Shown: one piece after another, positions 47,401 to 53,088 of the stretch | How positions within the stretch are numbered: position 1 is the stretch's first letter | Layout: each line of letters starts with the position of its first letter | Origin: Gonium pectorale | Taxonomy: Eukaryota > Chlorophyta > Chlorophyceae > Chlamydomonadales > Volvocaceae | Assembly (NCBI GenBank): GCA_001584585.1 | Contig: LSYV01000015.1 | Location: 14,132 to 67,219, forward strand | Direction: 5' to 3' | DNA: 53,088 nt | The notes under the pieces: generated by a model | Database searches by the model: none | What the model saw: only the letters and a program-made list of their open reading frames with translations | Told to the model about the DNA's origin: nothing | Position numbers and translations under genes: made by a program

Positions 47401-48542
47401 CCGACTCCCAGACCGCAGGCCCGGAGCGCACCTCGCCTGATACGGACGACATGCAGCAAAGCAAGATGGGCCGTGCGACAGGCGACGGCAAGGTGCTGTG
47501 CACCGGCGTGTTAGCCGCCGAGCGCGCCTACGGGAGTACCGTCGCTGTTGGCATGCAGGTCTCACTGCCGGCTGCACGTCCGCTGGGCTCCGAGGCAGCC
47601 TGCGGCACGTCCCATATGGTGCCAGAAGACGCCCTCGCCAACGCGTTCACATCGCAGCAGCAGCAGGGTGCCGGGACGCAGATTGCGACACTTCAGAAGC
47701 AACACCTGAAACTTCTGCCGGCTGTCGAGGCAGCGCGGCCGGGCGACGTGCCCGACCCTGATGCCATCAACCGCATTCTTCAGCAGGTGCGTTGCAAGAC
47801 GGGCGGAATGGCCTTTCCCTTTGCATCCACGGACAGGACGGCTCTCTTTGCGATCTGTACGAAGCCATGATTCAAGGGTACCGAAAATGAACGCTGCCCG
47901 TGTGCTGGCCCGCAGGTGCTGGACATGGAGTCGCGAATGGGCTCCCTGCACCCCGAGACGGGCCGCGCGTACGTGCTTCTCGCGCGGGTCCTGGAGCACA
48001 AGAGCACCGTGTGGAGCCTGACGATGGCAGAGCGGGCGCTTCTGCGCGCTTGGACAATTATAGGCATGGGCACTCCTCGCCGGTGCTCCGAGTCCGGTGC
48101 CGCCGCGGTGGCCGGTGTCGCAGCCGCGGCCGCAGCAGAGTCGGGTGCGGCGGGCGTAAGCGAGATGCTCGGCCAGCTGCCTGACAGCTTCAATACCTTC
48201 CACTTCGTGCTGGAGCAGATCCGTATCAAGCTGGGCTTCCTGCAGTGGCAGCAGCAGCAGCAGATGGCGGCGCTCGTCCGCCTTGCTGTAACGGCATCGG
48301 TGGCTGGTAACGCGGGTGGATCCGTGGCCTCGGCGGCGGCGGCTGCGCTGGTGCCGCCTGGCGGCAAACCGGCGCTTGCTGCAGCAACGCCTGCGCCTGC
48401 GCTGGCCGATACTAACGGCGCGGGTGGGGGAGCGGCGGGCATGGACGTCGACGCTGGCAACGCAGCCCTTCCGCCTGTGCCGATGGGCGGCCACGTCTCT
48501 GGGCCCGATCCCATGGACTCCGTGGCCGGCTTCTTTGCTTGA
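44440..48542 (+). CDS. HARE-HTH domain protein, probable chromatin or transcription factor
   Basis: Exons: 44440-44567, 44848-44974, 45171-45704, 45845-47786, 47916-48542, joining in phase (about 1,118 codons); the 5' exon with the start is missing. The HARE-HTH (HB1, ASXL, restriction-endonuclease HTH) domain spans the first three exons: VFKSAAFEVLKQEQRLMTSG, EITKLAMERKLLKCSGKTP, ATMASALYTEVRKKTQTTVF, PKEGLFGLKAWL. In eukaryotes this winged-helix domain occurs in chromatin proteins and is predicted to bind DNA; nuclear action is inferred. A 650-residue Ala/Gly/Gln/Ser-rich region follows. The last 230 residues are again ordered: DPDAINRILQQ-VLDMESRMG, SLHPETGRAYVLLARVLE, MAERALLRAWTI, then LPDSFNTFHFVLEQIRIKLG. 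This is a TPR-like C-terminal module that I recall only loosely from plant HARE proteins. A poly-Gln tract (QWQQQQQM) is present. Divergent from the RRM gene. Confidence 0.82.
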
Positions 48543-50139
48543 GGGGAGTTACGAGTGCTGGGTGGCCACGCCTGCCTCTCCTGCAAGTGTGGCGGCACTT
48601 TGGCCTGGTGCGCAGGCCAAGGTCGCACAACAAGGATTGGCGTGGCGAGCTCTAGTGGTCCTCCTTTGTCGGGTAGATCTTACTGATAGCCGTGACAGCA
48701 TGTGCGCATGGGGAAAGGCTGTGCCCCTCAGGGATGTGCTGTATCGGTTAGGAAACCAAGGACTGCACTCAACGCACTACATGGACGGGAGCTTTCTGTT
48801 TGCGGGCATATAGAGCTTTCGTCTCCTGTCGTAGAGAGCAAATTGGATGACCGTGGGAAGAGGTAACTGCTGCGACAGGGCCTAGGGTGTAGCTTCTATG
48901 TGACGGCTGGCGATCTGGGAACGTCCCGCAGTGCTGTGTGCCCGCGTGCGCCCTTGGCGCCCAACCAAGACGCGGCATGAACTTGAGTGTCTGCAGCGTG
49001 CCTAAGTGTCATGTGTGGTGGCCAATCATGATTGGCCGTTTCGTTGGTAGGGGCATGGCCCCGTCTAGAATTGGTATGCAACATCTTACCTGGTCGCAGC
49101 ACTTGTTGGGGGGGACATAGTGCTGCCTAGCTGCTTGTACTGGCCGCTGGGACTCGGGTGCTAGCGGTGAAGGCCGGCTCTGGCCCGGGGTGCGTGCACA
49201 GTAGGAGTAGACATAGGTACCATGCGGTCAAGCTGGTGGTTTCGCGGGAACGGAGGTCAGGGTTGGCCATGCATTTAGTCGCAGGGTGTAGCTGTTCGTG
49301 CCGTGCAGTGGTGGTGTGGTGGCGTAGTGTTGCTCGTGTGCTCGTGGCCATGCCCACGGGCACAGGTGTGTACGGCATGACATGTTCCATAAAATGATGG
49401 TAAAGATGGGCTGGTCGATTGGGCCAAAGTAAGAGTGTCCTTTGGTAACGCCGGTGTGGTTTGAGTGTTAAGTCAGTGACCCGCGGGTCCAATGGACAGG
49501 GCTGCATCAGTACGTCTCTGGCCAAGGGCTGGGCCTACTAGCATTTTTATACGGGTAGGACTGTCCATGTTCACAAAGGACGCACCTTCTCGCGACTGCT
49601 GTTTCACGCAGTGGCTCACCGTACTGAGCGATGTGCAGTACACCAAACGGGCGCACCGCAGCGCTTGGTCCGTACATACGGAACCATTACTGCTCAGGCA
49701 ATGTGCACACGACGAATGGTGCACCCCTTGCAAGGAGCTCACAAGGTTTGCATTGACACGCATGATTCCTTTTGTGGAGCCGGTACTGGATGACATGGGG
49801 CCCAAACGTTGCCATCATAGACGCCCTGAAGGGGCTGAGCTGGGAAATGGGGGCGTCTTACAGGGCTGCCCAGTGGCGTTACTGCTTGCTTTGCCTTCCC
49901 AGACGCAAAATCTCTAGACAAGGGCAAGAGGCAAACGTTTCGTACGACAAGCACGTTCATTCGCCCCAGGCACCCTACAGCCCCCGATCCCAGTGGTCTC
50001 CACGTGTCAATCACTTGCTTGCAACTCGGCAAGGACTGAGCTGCATAGTATCAGCGCCGAATCCTCTGGGTTGTAAAGTTCTGCAGGTCTGCTTCTGCAT
50101 GCTGCCATGTCAACATCCCCCCGACCGCTGCCGGCAACA

Positions 50140-50225
50140 ACGGTTCCTGACTTCGTTCTTTTTACTCTTCTATCATTCCAGGTCTGTACACGGCCGGATG
50201 GGCGGGCTGGGTCTGGTAACCGCTG
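50140..50225 (+). repeat. Long repeat block, paralogous to 33535-33660
   Basis: Shares ACGGTTCCT, ATTCCAGGTCTGT and TGGTAACCGC in the same order with 33535-33640. It is followed about 130 nt later by copy R1, so block plus core probably form one element. Confidence 0.6.
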
Positions 50226-50354
50226 AGCGCCGTCGGACCGGTGGCCATGACGACAAGACCACCGCAGCTCCACCTTGACACCTTGCAGTACACCAGGTGA
50301 AGTCCGACAAACCGGGTAAGATGGTAAGCCGGTCTTTGGGGGTTTGGGGGCTGG

Positions 50355-50485
50355 GACGAACGTCACATGTCTTGCTCTGTACCCGCCCGCCCTATTGGAA
50401 ACGTCGCGCCTTCGGGCGTGTATGACCGTAGAGGCGGGCTCCCTCTTTCTCTGCAGATTTCTCCTTTTTTTAAAGTTCTTGCACA
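50355..50485 (+). repeat. Dispersed repeat family, copy R1 (reference copy)
   Basis: Left block GACGAACGTCACATG (50355-50369), GTACCCGCCCGCCCTATT, core GGAAACGTCGCGCCTTCGGG (50397-50416), GTGTATGACCGTAGAGGCGG, a pyrimidine tract ending CTCTGCAG, then a T-run. The core holds a perfect small stem, CGCC-TTC-GGCG-like. The pyrimidine tract plus CAG resembles a 3' splice site, so an intron or retroposon origin is possible. I see no open frame or terminal inverted repeats. Confidence 0.85.
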
Positions 50486-50851
50486 ACAGGTTAACGTTTA
50501 AGCCAGGTGCAAACCTGATTCGGCTCAGCCTTCCGGTTCCCCAAATGGCTGTCCGACTTCAGACGCATCGCGCCGTATAGCACTCACGCTTCAGCGTTCC
50601 AACCTTCATACACGATCTCTCCGCGCACACGCGGAACTTGGCATCAATCAGTACAATACAGCACCATCGATGCTTGCGACCCACTTGGACGCAAGCGGTA
50701 GGAAAGGTACGTGCGCAAGGGGTTAGTGGGCACTTGTACAACCCCCAGCAATGCATGTGCAACGCCAACGTAAGGATGCCTACGCAACAAGCGTCAGTAT
50801 CAGCGCTTTTGCAGTACCCTGACCCGCGGGAGTGATGCAGGTGGCAGGCAC

Positions 50852-50891
50852 ACATTCACTGCGTGCGCCCCACATTCACTGCGTGCGCCCC
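50852..50891. repeat. 20-bp tandem duplication across the Erv26 stop codon
   Basis: ACATTCACTGCGTGCGCCCC occurs twice back to back. The copy at 50872-50891 contains the stop codon and last codons (GRTQ-stop) of the Erv26-like gene. The second copy lies in its 3' untranslated region. Confidence 0.9.
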
Positions 50892-51896
50892 TTGGGGCGG
50901 CCCGTCAGCCCGTCCTTCAGCTTATCGAACATGCTTGCAAGGAGCGTCCTTCTCGCCTTCCCGCGCCTGTCGCCGTCCCTAGCGCCGCCTCCTTCCCCGC
51001 CTCCCGCCGCATAGAACTCCCGCGGCATTCCCGACGCCACGCCTGGTAGCACATTCTCGTTCGCCGCCAGCGAAATCAGGATCTGGATCGGCACCAGCCA
51101 GACTACTACGAGGAAGAAGCCCAGGACGCAAGAGATGTGGTGAAAGGTGCTCATGTGGTACCGGGTCCACATGATGTGGGCCCAGACCGTTGTGCCCGCG
51201 CTCAGCGCAAGGAGCGGGTCGGTTGCGCTAAGGAAGGGGAAGCGGCGCTCCACCACGCGCCAGTAGCCCAGCGGGGCCGCCAGGGTGGGCAGCATCGTGG
51301 CCGCGTCCACGCCCTCCAGCACCCACAGCAGCACAAGTAGCGCCAGCAGGCCGCGCACGGTCCACACGATGACCTGCCGAGGGGACAGGAGGGGACGGGA
51401 CTGGTAGCGCGGTTGCGGATACGGGGCGCTGGGTGGTCGTACCGGTGACCGTGCAGGTGGTGATCGTGCCGTCACAGCCGGCTGGCGGTAACGCAGGGGC
51501 AGGCTGCAGGGGCACCGCGAGGGCGGGCGCTCTCACCTTCTTGGTTGTGCGGAGATGCTCCTCTACCAAGTCCGCCTGCGCATGGGACACACACGGCTGG
51601 CACCATGACAAGGAAGTTGCGTGGCCTCGCCGCTCCAATGGTGCCCGGTAGTTGACCACAGCTGTACGAGCCAGATCTGTACGGTCTACATCGCAGATAC
51701 ATAGGCAAGGGCGAATATCCTTGCCTAAAGACAGTGCCAAGCTCACGTTGACCGACCGAGCAATTATCAAACACTAGGTGCTCCCTAAGCCACGTACCAG
51801 CGCATAGAGCCCGACAACCAGGGACAGCGCCACTGCCACGATGAATAGGTAGACGCCGAAGTATCCAACTGCCTCTTCAAAGGTGAGCGGTATCAT
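50876..51896 (-). CDS. ERV26: Erv26/TEX261-family transmembrane adaptor
   Basis: Membrane adaptor that in yeast (Svp26/Erv26) loads certain cargo proteins into COPII vesicles between ER and Golgi; animal TEX261 is the homologue. Exons (minus): 51896-51798, 51575-51537, 51373-50876. All phases join, giving 211 aa (TEX261 is 196). Exon 1 encodes the first membrane segment, YLFIVAVALSLVVGLYAL. Exon 2 gives ADLVEEHLRTTKK, matching the family's AELIEEYT region. Exon 3 carries VIVWTVRGLLALLVLLWVLE, FPFLSATDPLLALSAGTTVW, then YHMSTFHHISCVLGFFLVVV, WLVPIQILISLAANENVLPG (family signature ...PF-F-VSL-A-ENVLP) and a Gly/Arg/Lys-rich cytosolic tail. There are four to five membrane segments. The start is the first in-frame ATG before the membrane segment. 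The stop is inside a 20-bp tandem duplication. Confidence 0.93.
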
Positions 51897-53088
51897 TTGG
51901 CTGCTGGCAACGCCTCCTGGCGCTGCCACTTGCACTGGCGCAGCAGCCCCAAGTAGCCGGGTTGGTACTGCTACTGAACAGGCCTGCCGTTTGCAGCTCC
52001 TCACAGGCCACGACAGTGAGTTAGATAGCAAGGTCCGTCGTTGAGTAAGATAAGTAGGGAGAGGCTGAAGTACTCCTATGCCAGGGGCGGGAAGGCCACC
52101 TGTGTATTCATGAAGTCGGTGGGACAGGTGCACGTGCCACGCTCCACCCGCGGCACATGTGGAACGTGGGGGCCGTGTGTAAATCCTTAGGGCGCAGTAG
52201 TGAAGGGCTAGCTCGGGGGTCAGCTCAAGTTGCTGCGACCCATGACCCCGACGCTGAGTTTTCACGCAACATGTGCGCTGGCTGTAGACTTTGTGCAAAT
52301 CATGTTGCGGATCTGATGAAGGCTAGTATGCAGCGATCAACCGCCTGTCAACGGCGTTGCGTTGCCCGACGTGTATGTTGCTGCTACTTCACTGCTGCCG
52401 AGTTTTGCGTCAGTATTTTGGCGTCAGAGGATTTGCGCCTATCATCGCCTGTTGGCTGCTGGTTTCGGAGGTGTGCCCGGTCCTGCACCAACCCTGCACG
52501 GACCCTGGGACCCCGCCCGGCAGACGGTGGTTTTGGTTGTACGCCTGTGCTCCGTGTCCGGCCGCATAAACTGTGTTCGTGCCCCTTTCCTCATGGCGAC
52601 TACACGTACGAGCCATCGTACGACTTGCCCAAGAAGGCCCTGTCCGTCACCTTTCTTCAACAGCTTCAACCGTGTCCAAGAACCTGGCGTTCTTCAAGCC
52701 CAGCGTGTGCGAAAACGAGTGCAATTTCTAGATGGTCAGGGCTGCCCTGCACGTGCAGCCGATGCACAGTGACATGCCTGGAGGCCCTCCCGTCGTACAC
52801 GATTGGGACACACAGGCGCCGTACGAATGCGCGAATGACCCCATGTTGTGTGCCTGGGGCCTGCATGCCTCCTGACTAGAACCCAGCCCTGACTGTCGCC
52901 TTCAAAGACCATTGAGCCATTCCGCTTGTCCTCTTCTAAGTGCAGCGTACAATAACTTTGTGCAGACAGTTAGAGCGAGCGCACTCCGGGCCTGGGTCTA
53001 AAACAATTGTGTAGAAGCCGAAACAGGGATGTCGGGAGATATTAGGTTCCGTGATGTAGTACGTTCCGTGGGTTCCGGTAGCACCTGG
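51897..53088. other. No confident gene; possible coding at 52590-52870
   Basis: The region upstream of the Erv26-like gene should hold its promoter. On the plus strand near 52600-52670 one frame reads YTYEPSYDLPKKALSVTF and another later reads SKNLAFFKPSVCENECNF before a stop. Both look protein-like, but I recognise no family and cannot chain them into a gene. They could be the start of a plus-strand gene running out of the window. Confidence 0.3.

Larger units (their letters stand above)
48543..50875. other. Intergenic with the best-preserved repeat copy; no gene recognised
   Basis: Between the HARE-HTH stop and the Erv26 stop, both genes facing inward. Open frames lack motifs. Contains the long repeat block 50140-50225 and copy R1 at 50355-50485. 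Confidence 0.5.

Noticed and set aside
50396..50416. tRNA or Pol III gene inside the repeat core because of the TTCGGG-like loop
   Set aside because: No A and B box pair at proper spacing and no cloverleaf could be drawn.
52157..52879. 240-codon plus-strand frame near the window end
   Set aside because: Cys/Arg-rich with no recognised domain. Only short protein-like patches near 52600-52720, in different frames, kept it as a low-confidence note.

Overview
The window looks like nuclear DNA of a green alga, most likely of the Chlamydomonadales. Genes are broken into many short exons by GT-AG introns (one GC-AG) and are GC-rich. Proteins carry long Ala/Gly/Ser/Pro/Gln-rich stretches. TGTAA, the usual algal poly(A) signal, follows several genes, and many products are plastid-type enzymes closest in my memory to plant homologues. 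Nothing looks bacterial, viral or organellar: I see no operons, rRNA, tRNA or CRISPR. All assignments rest on motifs read by eye and remembered family sequences. Splice sites were chosen so that exon phases join.

Layout. 1-2027: no gene seen, one repeat copy. 2028-6719 (-): N-acetylglutamate synthase, 12 exons, all phases joining, 605 aa. 6720-8581: no recognisable gene. 8582-10461 (-): conserved coiled-coil and membrane protein of the cyanobacterial/plastid type. 11849-15112 (-): Shewanella-like PPP phosphatase. 16933-about 19775 (-): long Cys-rich, disordered ORF of unknown function. 19776-22845: no gene seen, one repeat copy. 22846-about 32217 (-): six-transmembrane K+ channel with a degenerate cyclic-nucleotide-binding domain. 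32218-34972: repeat copy broken by a 404-N assembly gap. 34973-about 37700 (-): plastid ribosome-binding factor A. 38159-40643 (+): IspE (CMK) of the MEP isoprenoid pathway, 8 exons, 343 aa. 41629-43461 (-): La-type RRM protein with a coiled-coil tail. About 44440-48542 (+): HARE-HTH chromatin-type protein. 50876-51896 (-): Erv26/TEX261 ER-Golgi cargo adaptor, 3 exons, 211 aa. 51897-53088: no confident gene.

The genes are not one pathway. Several probably act in the plastid (arginine synthesis, isoprenoid synthesis, ribosome maturation, the coiled-coil membrane protein, perhaps the phosphatase). rbfA and ispE are divergent, as are the La-type RRM and HARE-HTH genes, so each pair could share a promoter region. 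The least explained structures are a dispersed repeat family with a hairpin core (five copies), a 25-nt exact repeat pair, a perfect inverted repeat inside the channel gene, and the unassigned Cys-rich ORF.
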